Source: Holosporaceae bacterium (GTDB lineage Bacteria > Pseudomonadota > Alphaproteobacteria > UBA3830). From it: a stretch of 10,836 bases of DNA. A program made the translations under genes and the position numbers. The DNA lies in the NCBI GenBank assembly GCA_031288435.1, contig JAITRK010000082.1, positions 1-10,836 on the forward strand, read 5' to 3'. The notes beneath the pieces were generated by a model. It ran no database searches and had not been told where the DNA came from. It saw only the letters and a program-made list of their open reading frames with translations. Within the stretch, counting starts at the first letter, position 1; each line of letters opens with the position of its first letter. Shown here one piece after another: positions 1 to 7,201 of this stretch.

Positions 1-1
1 C

Positions 2-313
2 ACACGCGGCGCTGAAACCGTTGCATACACGATTTGCACTGAAATACCTGACTGCGGCCGCAGTAGTCCCGCTAACAATTGTTCTGAGAACATTAAAAAC
101 AAAGAAACACTGCCGACGGCAGCGGCAGCGAACAACAATAATATCCAAAATACCATAAAAGAAATGGTAATACAGATGGCTCCAGAAATAGCCACTAAGC
201 TCATTAGAGAATGGCTGAACGAAAATCTTAAAAATATTGATGTTCAAAAGATGGTTATGAGCGTCGTCGAAAAAGAAGTGCGAAAATTATTCAACGACAA
301 GAATAATCTCTAA
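2..313 (+). CDS. PopZ-like (DUF2497) polar organising protein, C-terminal part, cut by window edge
   Basis: The last 103 codons of a plus-strand gene, open from the window edge to a TAA at 311-313. The first ~50 visible residues are a low-complexity linker rich in Asn, Ala and Thr. They are followed by a predicted helical segment of about 45 residues with the pattern MAPEIATKLIREWLNENL and then VVEKEVRKLF. This matches the C-terminal helices of the DUF2497/PopZ family (consensus of the type P-x-(L/I)-x-x-W-L-(D/N)-E-N-L-P followed by V-x-x-E-(I/V)). In Caulobacter these helices drive oligomerisation of PopZ into a polar scaffold that anchors chromosome origins and cell-cycle regulators. The family is essentially alphaproteobacterial, which is the best lineage clue here. 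The usual proline after NENL is replaced by Lys-Asn. The gene converges on lptD with 9 bases between the stop codons. The family call rests on the short tail only. Confidence 0.7.
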   Translation, partial: TRGAETVAYTICTEIPDCGRSSPANNCSENIKNKETLPTAAAANNNNIQNTIKEMVIQMAPEIATKLIREWLNENLKNIDVQKMVMSVVEKEVRKLFNDKNNL

Positions 314-322
314 CGCGAATTA

Positions 323-2455
323 TTATAGAGCGCCCAGATTTTTTAGGCGCACTTCAATGCGAAACGACGTATCTGGTCGAAGATCACCGCCGGAATAGTT
401 TGTGCGCTCTAGTATAATATCAAAATACGAGCATTCGTTTTCATACGTAAGCCCGATATTTTGTCGAATCAATTTGTTTTTCTCGCCACCAAGCACCATT
501 TCCGATTTTAGTCGCGTATTTTTCGTCATATTCCAGCCGACGCCTAATATCATGCCTTTGTATTTCTTTGCATTTTCGCTCATGGCTTCACCGGAAATAT
601 TCTCCATAGCTGGACCATAAAAGCAATGTTTACCACTAAACGCAAATACATGAAGAAAAATCTTGTTGTTCGCGAATTTTAGTCCTTGCTCAAATTTCGA
701 AAAATTATTTTTTCGTGTGGAATAGCTGCAGTTGGTTGTCAGCGCTATTTCTTTCGATAAAAAAATCTCCAACGAAGAGACTATGTTGGAGTTTTTATAT
801 CTCATGCCTGATTCATCTAGTTTCTCAGTAACATCGGTTAGCTCGGTTGACCGTCCAACAACAAAAGAATACAGCGCGTCACCCTGGCGATAGGCGGATA
901 TCCGCAATCCATAGCATACGCGACTTCCGGAATCCACGACATATGAAGATATAGATCTATTTCCATCAATAAAATTTAGATCGTTGGTTTCGTTGAACGG
1001 ATCCTCGAAAATGTCAATGTATTTTTTATTGCCGGCGGCTATGATTCCGACCATTGGCGTTACTATAGTATTTGCAAAATCTGAATCGACGGCCAGCGGC
1101 CATCTCCAAATTACTGCCAATTGCGGAGTTACTAGCATCGCCGAATCGTAGTCTGATGGACTTTTTTCCGAAATATTTATGACTTTAGCGGAAGCAATTC
1201 CTTTAAAATCAATAATGTGTCCGCCAACCAAAAGCAAGCTCCTGCCCCAGGAAACATTTGTAATAACCTTCCTGGCAGACCTTGCGTCGCGTAGCAGCAA
1301 ATTCATAAGCATAACATCGACGCCAAATGTGCCGCCGAATAGCGTATCGGAAAAATTTCGCTCCAACATAGGCAAAACCTTCGGCGAACCAAAAGCCGGA
1401 TCACCATAAAAGGTAATCGCTTTCATTTGCGTATAATTTCTTCCGTCAAAACCTTCTAATTTTAGATTGCTCTCCAACGCGCGATCTTTGCGTTCGAGAA
1501 ATGGAAAGCGTTTCAGGTAATAATAGTCGGAGGCAAGGTTAACGCCGAAACTGCACCTCCAAACATCGTTTATTTCGTATTTCATTTTGGAGAACAGGTG
1601 TCCCCTATACCCGGAAGATTGTATTTTATCGATGTTTTTTTGCTCCTGCAGCGCGGGAGCACTGTTTTTCTTTACTGAACTAACGTCAGTTAGGCTAGCA
1701 TCGATGCTGAATTCGCCATTTTTAATTCTGTATCCGTAATAAAACCAGCCAACGCTTCCTATTTTTGAGGTAATTATTGGTTTCAGTATCAGTTCCTGAG
1801 ATTCGGAAATAGCAAACAGATATTTTGGAGAAACGCTGAAACCGCTCTTACTAGAAACGGAAAAACTAGGAGCTAGGAATCCACTTTTTCTTTTCAATCT
1901 CGGACTCGGAATCGAAAGATGCGGCAGGTATCCGGCTGTGCAACCCAAAAATTCAAATAATACATCGTCGTACTCAATGGAGTCATCGGGATCAAAAACC
2001 ACCTGACGCGATTTCAGCTGCCATGTAAGCTCATCTCCACAGCAGGATTCGTAGCATGGAGTATAGACGGCGTTGTCCATTTCTAATTTCTTATCTTTCA
2101 TTCGGCAATCGGTTGCGGCTAGCCTAGACTTATCCGGCATCAGAATTTTTATGCTTTCCGCGTTTCCAGCAGAGAAATCTCGATGCATACTGAGCTTGTC
2201 CATGAAATAAATGTTGCCTTTTTCGTCGCGCATTACCACGTTACCGTTGGCTGTTACGACGTCTTTACCTTTGTCGAAAGATATTTCGTCCGCCGCTATT
2301 ACTTTGTCGTTGTACACGACTATCACATTGCCACTGCAAATAACGTCGTTTTTTCTATAAACAGTCTCATCGGAATTTATGAATGTTATATCCTCGCAGT
2401 AGCCAACAAACATCCAGGTTAGAATGCCTGATAAAATAAGATAGAAAAATCTCAT
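323..2455 (-). CDS. lptD: LPS assembly outer-membrane protein LptD
   Basis: Outer-membrane beta-barrel that receives LPS from the periplasmic bridge and inserts it in the outer leaflet. I place the start at the ATG at 2455, giving 710 residues: it overlaps the lptG stop as ATGA and follows a GGAAGGA ribosome site. A longer open frame reaches 2548 but only adds codons inside lptG. Residues 1-20 form a signal peptide (hydrophobic FFYLILSGILTWMFVG, likely cut near Cys20). Residues ~25-130 are an OstA/LptA-like beta-jellyroll with repeating G-N-V/I and D-x-I/V-x-A/V strands. The family signature follows: YTPC with Cys134, Cys138 and Cys139, a GYLPHLSIPSP stretch near 175-185, then RKSGFLAPSF at 189-198. 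The rest is a barrel of alternating strands ending FRIEVRLKNLGAL. Length is normal for alphaproteobacterial LptD. There is no adjacent Cys pair near the C-terminus as in E. coli, so disulfide wiring probably differs. LptE, LptA and LptC are not in the window. Confidence 0.93.
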   Translation of the reverse strand: MRFFYLILSGILTWMFVGYCEDITFINSDETVYRKNDVICSGNVIVVYNDKVIAADEISFDKGKDVVTANGNVVMRDEKGNIYFMDKLSMHRDFSAGNAESIKILMPDKSRLAATDCRMKDKKLEMDNAVYTPCYESCCGDELTWQLKSRQVVFDPDDSIEYDDVLFEFLGCTAGYLPHLSIPSPRLKRKSGFLAPSFSVSSKSGFSVSPKYLFAISESQELILKPIITSKIGSVGWFYYGYRIKNGEFSIDASLTDVSSVKKNSAPALQEQKNIDKIQSSGYRGHLFSKMKYEINDVWRCSFGVNLASDYYYLKRFPFLERKDRALESNLKLEGFDGRNYTQMKAITFYGDPAFGSPKVLPMLERNFSDTLFGGTFGVDVMLMNLLLRDARSARKVITNVSWGRSLLLVGGHIIDFKGIASAKVINISEKSPSDYDSAMLVTPQLAVIWRWPLAVDSDFANTIVTPMVGIIAAGNKKYIDIFEDPFNETNDLNFIDGNRSISSYVVDSGSRVCYGLRISAYRQGDALYSFVVGRSTELTDVTEKLDESGMRYKNSNIVSSLEIFLSKEIALTTNCSYSTRKNNFSKFEQGLKFANNKIFLHVFAFSGKHCFYGPAMENISGEAMSENAKKYKGMILGVGWNMTKNTRLKSEMVLGGEKNKLIRQNIGLTYENECSYFDIILERTNYSGGDLRPDTSFRIEVRLKNLGAL

Positions 2456-3504
2456 ACTTCCTTCCATATCAATACAGATATCGATAGACACAGCAATATC
2501 AATACCACAGCCCAACAGGCAAACACCACCGGCAGAACTCCGGTGCATGCCATGGCCTCGCAGGTATTATTGGCGAATCTCAGCAAAATTGATATGACAA
2601 TCATCTCAATGGCAATGCTGGTTTTTGTTTTGTAGCGATTTATGGGAAAGCACAGCACGCCAGCCAGCAGTGCAAATAAAATAAAGCTGGCGCAATTAGC
2701 CAGCAGCTTGTGCAATTCCAACTCGTAGAGTTTGAGAACTGTTCCGTCTCTGCTTTGAATCCAATATACCTTGTGAAGACCATATATGTCGTGTTTCCGC
2801 GGCGCCAATGATAACATTTTTATGAGATCATCGGAAATATTGCTTTTTATCTTCATATTTCCAGTAGTTTTTACGGAGTCGTCAGTCACAATCGTTGCGT
2901 TGTCTAGCTCCCAAAAGTCGTCGCTAATTTTCGCCTTTTCCGCAAAGATTCTTCGTACGCCGCCTTTCTCATCGCCTGTGAAAAACATATATAGTCCATC
3001 TATATTGTTATTGAAAATGCTCGTTAGGTATATCATGCGATTATCCTTGGCGTGATCTATCCACAGATCTCGATTAATTTCGGAATTGATTTCGCCGTTG
3101 ACGGTTTTAGCATATGTTCTTTCGAGACTTTGCCCCAGTGGATGCAATAGAAACAGCCACAGCAACGACACAAAAAATGCGCACCACACGAACGGAGATA
3201 AAATTTGTTGCGGCGAAACACCTGATGATTTCAATACAGTTATCTGATGGGAATGAGACAAACCCCATAGAGTAAACGTACATGTCATAAAATATATATA
3301 GTGAAATACTTCACAGAAAGTATTTGGAGTTCTGAGAATCGATAGCTTAATGGCAAACAGAGTTTCGCTCCAGGTGGAAATTGGAAATTTTCTTGTTATT
3401 TCCGCAAAATCAAACAAAAAAATCAGACAAAATATGAAAAACGACACGAATATTGTCGATTTTAGCTGCATTTTAAATACGTGCCTGAATAATGTTCCGC
3501 TCAT
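2452..3504 (-). CDS. lptG: LPS export ABC transporter permease LptG
   Basis: One of two inner-membrane permease subunits of the LptB2FG transporter, which extracts LPS from the inner membrane and pushes it onto LptC. The protein has 350 residues, normal for the family. It shows the YjgP/YjgQ architecture: three membrane segments at about 14-34, 61-82 and 102-122, a periplasmic beta-jellyroll at about 125-262, then three more segments at about 268-288, 294-312 and 322-346. The segment QITVLKSSGVSPQQILSP (87-104) corresponds to the conserved cytoplasmic coupling-helix region (usually E-L-x-x-x-R-A-x-G-x-S) that contacts LptB. I call it LptG rather than LptF from the N-terminal pattern, including FDFAEITRKF at 31-40, and from its place between lptF and lptD. 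The ATG at 3504 overlaps the lptF stop as ATGA with only a weak upstream GAGA, so it is probably translated by coupling. Confidence 0.9.
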   Translation of the reverse strand: MSGTLFRHVFKMQLKSTIFVSFFIFCLIFLFDFAEITRKFPISTWSETLFAIKLSILRTPNTFCEVFHYIYFMTCTFTLWGLSHSHQITVLKSSGVSPQQILSPFVWCAFFVSLLWLFLLHPLGQSLERTYAKTVNGEINSEINRDLWIDHAKDNRMIYLTSIFNNNIDGLYMFFTGDEKGGVRRIFAEKAKISDDFWELDNATIVTDDSVKTTGNMKIKSNISDDLIKMLSLAPRKHDIYGLHKVYWIQSRDGTVLKLYELELHKLLANCASFILFALLAGVLCFPINRYKTKTSIAIEMIVISILLRFANNTCEAMACTGVLPVVFACWAVVLILLCLSISVLIWKEV

Positions 3505-4556
3505 GTTCTACATCTCAAAAAAGTCACCACAATGGACGCAATGAGCAAAAATGCTACCAATCCATAGTTAAAAATTACGAATATTGCATTTTTTGCCGAA
3601 GCATTCACTATCCAAAAATACGTTCCCTGAATAAAAATGACGCTAGATAAAAGAATAAATATTTTTGTGTAGGAAGATCTTTTTCTATGCTGCCTCAGCA
3701 GTACAATGCAAAACGCCAGTAGAGCAAATATAAATGTCAGCAGCGGAGACGTAATTTTTTGGTGGAACAACGCCGCCTGGGAGAGATTTTTTTCGGCGTC
3801 GCCTGTATCTACTAGTAGCTCATCGATGAATTTTTCATTTGGCTGGGCAGCCCCTCTAACATTGTTCAACATTTCACTTAGGTTATACTGATATGTCTGG
3901 AATTTCGTCAGTGATTTTTTTCTGCCGATTTTGTCAATTTCAATTTGTTCCCCATCGGATAGTACGAGCTTGTTATTTACTATGGTTCCGGATTTCGCAT
4001 AATACGCAGATATTTTTCGAGGCGTTCTGGAATCCACTATATATATGTTTTCGAATTGAAAATTTCCACCATATCGTTGTGCGTATACCGAAAATCCACC
4101 GCTAGAGAAAATGGAGCCGGAACTTTCCGGAGGATCTATGCTATTCTTTATATTAAACTCCATTTCCCGAAATGCTATCCAGGAAAGCGGCGAAAAGCAC
4201 GCATTGCTGGCGTACAGATAGCAAGCAAAAATTGTCGCCAGAGATAACAGTGGCACCAGCATTTTTGCAGGATGTATACCGCCGGCCTGCAATGCTATGA
4301 GTTGGTTTGATTCGTTAAATCTGTGATACACAAATGCCGAAGATACAGCAAACGATAACGGAAGAATCACAGCCACAATATCGATGGACAGATACGAGGT
4401 AAATTCCACAAATTTCATCAGACTGACATTATTGACGCTAAGCAGACTCATATATCTTGATGACTGGATAATCCAGGCACAAAACGCCAATGCCATGGTG
4501 GAATACAAAGTCGTTCGCAGCATTCTAAAGAAAACAACGCTAAACAAACTGCGCAC
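3501..4556 (-). CDS. lptF: LPS export ABC transporter permease LptF
   Basis: Partner permease of LptG in LptB2FG. It starts with GTG at 4556; a GAGGAG sits 8 bases upstream and an in-frame TGA lies just before that, so no longer start is possible. The product is 351 residues with membrane segments at about 14-34, 57-78 and 99-119, a periplasmic domain at about 120-265, and segments at about 268-288, 297-317 and 325-346. LptF traits visible are the ILPLSFAVSSAFVYHRFNES stretch (64-83), the coupling region QLIALQAGGIHPAKMLVP (85-102), and FHQKITSPLLTFIFALLAF (264-282), which resembles the conserved E-x-H-R-R-x-x-x-P motif before the fourth helix. It follows lpxB after 54 bases and overlaps lptG by 4. 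The ATPase LptB is encoded elsewhere, as is common. Confidence 0.9.
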   Translation of the reverse strand: MRSLFSVVFFRMLRTTLYSTMALAFCAWIIQSSRYMSLLSVNNVSLMKFVEFTSYLSIDIVAVILPLSFAVSSAFVYHRFNESNQLIALQAGGIHPAKMLVPLLSLATIFACYLYASNACFSPLSWIAFREMEFNIKNSIDPPESSGSIFSSGGFSVYAQRYGGNFQFENIYIVDSRTPRKISAYYAKSGTIVNNKLVLSDGEQIEIDKIGRKKSLTKFQTYQYNLSEMLNNVRGAAQPNEKFIDELLVDTGDAEKNLSQAALFHQKITSPLLTFIFALLAFCIVLLRQHRKRSSYTKIFILLSSVIFIQGTYFWIVNASAKNAIFVIFNYGLVAFLLIASIVVTFLRCRT

Positions 4557-4610
4557 AACACTTACTCCTCACTGGCATACTAGCATGATTCTATGCTATT
4601 TCCGCCGCGA

Positions 4611-5741
4611 TTAGACCAGGACCTTTAAAATTTCTCGCGCCGCCGCATTTGGATCGTCTGCAGAAATGGATGCTATAACTTTCGCAAGTGCACTTTTCTG
4701 CCGAACCGCCTCCGATCTGCCCATAATCGCGACTACGCTGTTGAAAATATTTTCTGCCGTGCAATCCTGTTGCAACAGTTCCGGCACGACCTTTCGTCCA
4801 GCAATAATATTCACAAGGCATATATACTTTATTTGTATTAAAAGTTTTACTAAAATGTAGGTTATATACGAAGTCTTGTATATTGTTACAAACGGCGTTC
4901 CGGTTCTGGCCAACTCCAGAGTAACAGTGCCAGAAACGGCTACGGCCACGTCTGCGGCGTAATAGGCCAGAACCTTTTGGCACTTATCTGAAACCACAGT
5001 CGTATTGCAATTCCAATTGCTGGTTTTCGCGCACATGGAGCCATGCATAGCTTCTGGCGTTGGGATAATAAACCTAATATTTTCGTATTTGCCACGCATT
5101 TTTTCTGCGACTTCGGATAAAATTGGTAAATGCGCGTCTAGCTCCGATTTTCTACTGCCTGGTATCAACACGACAATTTTGTCTTTTTTTTTGAATTTTT
5201 TAATTTCATTTTCCGGCGGTCTAGCAAAATCCTGATCCGTCGCCACTGGATGCCCAACAAACACCGTTTCAAGACCGTGTTTTCGAAACAGTTCCGCCTC
5301 GAATGGCAATAGCGTTAGAAGTTTATCCAAGAATTTCGGCATGGATTTGGCGCGCCATTTTCTCCAGGCCCAGACAGGAGGAGCAACATAATGAACTATA
5401 GGAATTTTTCTGGTCGCCGCCTTTACTTTTTTCGCAACACGATGCGTAAATCCAGAGGAATCTATGGTAATCAATACATCAGGCTCATAGTCGATGATTT
5501 TTTCAACGGTTCTGTCTATTAACTTTTTTACGTGAAAAATTTTACCAACTACTTCGAAGATTCCAATGATAGACAGCTCGTTGATGGAAAAGAACTCGCG
5601 TAGACCGGCTTTTTGCATATACTGGCCGCCGATACCGAAAAATTCAACGTCCTGGCGACTCAATTTGCGAATGCCGTCCATTAGCATGCCGCCAAGATAG
5701 TCGCCTGAAGCTTCGCCGGCAATGATAAATACCTTTCTCAC
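4611..5741 (-). CDS. lpxB: Lipid-A-disaccharide synthase LpxB
   Basis: Family GT19 glycosyltransferase. It joins UDP-2,3-diacylglucosamine and lipid X into the beta-1',6-linked lipid A disaccharide at the cytoplasmic face of the inner membrane. The product has 376 residues, close to E. coli LpxB. Diagnostic motifs are the N-terminal GEASGD (9-14), LSIIGIFEVV (56-65), HYVAPPVWAWRKWR (117-130), LPFE (145-148), FVGHP (161-165), the nucleotide-binding-region LIPGSRKSE (192-200) and SGTVTLELA (270-278). The start is a GTG at 5741 with GGAG five bases upstream; an in-frame TAG further upstream rules out extension beyond the neighbouring codons. It is the first gene of the lpxB-lptF-lptG-lptD run, so lipid A synthesis and LPS export are probably co-expressed. 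The usual lpxD-fabZ-lpxA-lpxI genes are not beside it; instead a divergent exporter gene lies upstream. Confidence 0.95.
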   Translation of the reverse strand: MRKVFIIAGEASGDYLGGMLMDGIRKLSRQDVEFFGIGGQYMQKAGLREFFSINELSIIGIFEVVGKIFHVKKLIDRTVEKIIDYEPDVLITIDSSGFTHRVAKKVKAATRKIPIVHYVAPPVWAWRKWRAKSMPKFLDKLLTLLPFEAELFRKHGLETVFVGHPVATDQDFARPPENEIKKFKKKDKIVVLIPGSRKSELDAHLPILSEVAEKMRGKYENIRFIIPTPEAMHGSMCAKTSNWNCNTTVVSDKCQKVLAYYAADVAVAVSGTVTLELARTGTPFVTIYKTSYITYILVKLLIQIKYICLVNIIAGRKVVPELLQQDCTAENIFNSVVAIMGRSEAVRQKSALAKVIASISADDPNAAAREILKVLV

Positions 5742-5900
5742 ACACTCTCCAATAAAAATCCAATATCCCTAGGTCGATACGCTTGTAGCGGTCACCAATG
5801 TGCAATGTCACCGAAGGCATAGTCAAGGCCCTTAAAGACCGATTACTAATTCGCCATATCTCTATTATTTTTCGAACCTCTTTTTCTTGTTCTCGTATTT

Positions 5901-5929
5901 TTGAATTTGCGCAAATGGTGTGCTATAGT
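5901..5929 (+). promoter_or_regulatory. Candidate sigma-70-type promoter for the FieF-like exporter
   Basis: TTGAAT at 5901-5906 and TATAGT at 5924-5929 are separated by exactly 17 bases, which predicts a transcript start near 5936. If real, the exporter must start downstream of it, at a non-ATG codon, which would shorten the protein to about the usual FieF length. Seen only as a sequence match; no transcription data. Confidence 0.45.
5905..5916. promoter_or_regulatory. Perfect 12-base palindrome inside the promoter spacer (possible operator)
   Basis: ATTTGCGCAAAT reads the same on both strands and lies between the -35 and -10 elements of the candidate exporter promoter, the classic position for a repressor or MerR-type activator site. 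It is short, so chance occurrence cannot be excluded, and no regulator gene is nearby. Confidence 0.3.
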
Positions 5930-6865
5930 CAGATAGTATTTTGGTGTGTGGATTTTGTGTTTTTTGATGTAACTCTTTTTGATAATACACTGGATTCGTA
6001 CTTTAAAAACAGTACGCAGGAGCATTTGGCGAAGGTCTCTGTCGTTTTTGCCGTACTGGTCTCAGTGTTTTTAATTATAATAAAAGTAGCGGCCTGGCTG
6101 ATTACGGATTCCATATCAATGCAAGCGTCGCTGAACGATTCTTGTCTGGACGCGCTCTCTTCGTTCATAGCATTCCATGCATTGAATTTCTCCAATGTCC
6201 GCTACGACGACGTACATAATTTCGGACACGAGAAAGTGGAAGGCATAGTCGCCATTTTTCAGTGCATTATCGTCGCCTATTCAGGTCTTTTGATTTTCCG
6301 CGAATCCTATGAAATGTTTCTACATCCGAAGCCGGTGGAAAATACTGGAGTTGGAATAGCGGTTATGGCGGTTTCGTGCGTATCTGTGTATTTACTACTA
6401 TATCTTCAAAGATATGTGGCTATCCGAACGGACTCGCTAATTGTAAAGGGAGATTCGCTACATTACCTGTCTGATCTTCTTACTAACCTGTGCGTTGCGA
6501 TTTCGCTAATTTTATCTAATACATTCATATACATGGACGTTTTGTGTGGCCTAACAGTTTGCTGCTTTGTGATGTACAACGTTTTTGTAATATTTCGCAG
6601 CGCGCTGTCGGATCTAATGGACGAATCTTTGCCGCAGAAAATTCGGCAGGAGATAGAACTGGCAATTTTAGCCACCGACGGCGTGAAATCGCTAAAAATC
6701 CTCAAAACCAGGTCAGCTGGTATGAAAAAATATGTTGAATCTACAGTTGGAGTCGACCATAACTTCAGCATAGTGGAAGCAGATATAGTATCAAAGAACG
6801 CAGAGTGCGATGTAAAAAAACTACTTGGTAACGCTGACATTTTGATAAAAGTCGAACCGCAGTAG
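5915..6865 (+). CDS. FieF-like cation diffusion facilitator (divalent metal exporter)
   Basis: Inner-membrane proton-coupled exporter of divalent metals (Zn2+, Fe2+ or similar) of the CDF family, FieF/YiiP type. Residue numbers count from the earliest in-frame ATG at 5798 (355 aa). The conserved core begins near residue 76: first helix ~79-100, then the membrane metal site NDSCLD (Asp114, Asp118) paired with HYLSD (His222, Asp226). The loop site DDVHNFGH (Asp137, His140, His144) is also intact. The cytoplasmic domain runs ~277-355 and keeps the KTRSAG turn, but the positions corresponding to the FieF cytoplasmic metal ligands appear replaced (Thr, Asp, Lys, Glu instead of His/Asp). The start is uncertain: family length is ~300, and none of the candidates (ATG 5798, ATG 5915, GTG 5948, GTG 5957, TTG 6026) has a convincing ribosome site. 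I list 5915; the promoter match favours 5948 or later. The gene is divergent from lpxB and convergent with ftsB. Confidence 0.88.
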   Translation: MVCYSQIVFWCVDFVFFDVTLFDNTLDSYFKNSTQEHLAKVSVVFAVLVSVFLIIIKVAAWLITDSISMQASLNDSCLDALSSFIAFHALNFSNVRYDDVHNFGHEKVEGIVAIFQCIIVAYSGLLIFRESYEMFLHPKPVENTGVGIAVMAVSCVSVYLLLYLQRYVAIRTDSLIVKGDSLHYLSDLLTNLCVAISLILSNTFIYMDVLCGLTVCCFVMYNVFVIFRSALSDLMDESLPQKIRQEIELAILATDGVKSLKILKTRSAGMKKYVESTVGVDHNFSIVEADIVSKNAECDVKKLLGNADILIKVEPQ

Positions 6866-6880
6866 GTCTTCTGTAAGGCG

Positions 6881-7201
6881 TTATTCTCTCGGTAGTATTA
6901 CTACGATGTCGTTTACTCCTGCCATACCAAGTATTTCTCTTGCCTGTTCTTCCAGCAAATCCAGATCAAGATTATTTTCACGAATTAAGGCCACTTTGTT
7001 CTCAAGGAATGCGTTTTCCTCCTGCAGCGCCGCCAACTCCTTTTCCAATTGCTTTACTTCTCGATTCAGCCTAGCCCAGGAGATTGCCCCACGGGCTCCG
7101 CTAAACATGTGAAACAAAAAATACCCCGCCATGCATATCCAGACCATATTCGACGTTATAAGGCGAAAATTTTTATTTATAGAGCTAGGAAACGAGAACA
7201 T
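6881..7201 (-). CDS. ftsB: FtsB/DivIC-family septum formation protein
   Basis: Small bitopic divisome protein that, with FtsL and FtsQ, links early and late division proteins and helps activate septal peptidoglycan synthesis. The 106-residue product has a short cytoplasmic N-terminus, one membrane helix at about 17-34, a periplasmic coiled coil at about 42-75 (LNREVKQLEKELAALQEENA) and the family tail LDLLEEQAREILGMAGVNDI at 80-99. Length and layout match alphaproteobacterial members. The ATG at 7201 shares one base with the kdsA TAA (TAATG), and there is no clear ribosome site, so translation likely depends on reinitiation after kdsA. In many alphaproteobacteria the gene lies between eno and pdhA; here neither neighbour is present. 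It ends 15 bases from the convergent exporter gene. Confidence 0.85.
   Translation of the reverse strand: MFSFPSSINKNFRLITSNMVWICMAGYFLFHMFSGARGAISWARLNREVKQLEKELAALQEENAFLENKVALIRENNLDLDLLEEQAREILGMAGVNDIVVILPRE

Noticed and set aside
330..350. Inverted repeat GCGCC-N11-GGCGC at the popZ/lptD junction, as a terminator
   Set aside because: The stem is 5 base pairs with an 11-base loop, lies within the lptD coding end, and has no T-run after it on either strand.
2456..2548. Longer N-terminus of LptD starting at 2548
   Set aside because: It would add 31 residues before an excellent signal peptide and lie wholly inside lptG. The ATG at 2455 has its own ribosome site and the ATGA overlap.
4591..4983. 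A 130-codon minus-strand open frame inside lpxB
   Set aside because: It is an out-of-frame shadow of lpxB; the lpxB frame carries all family motifs through to its stop.
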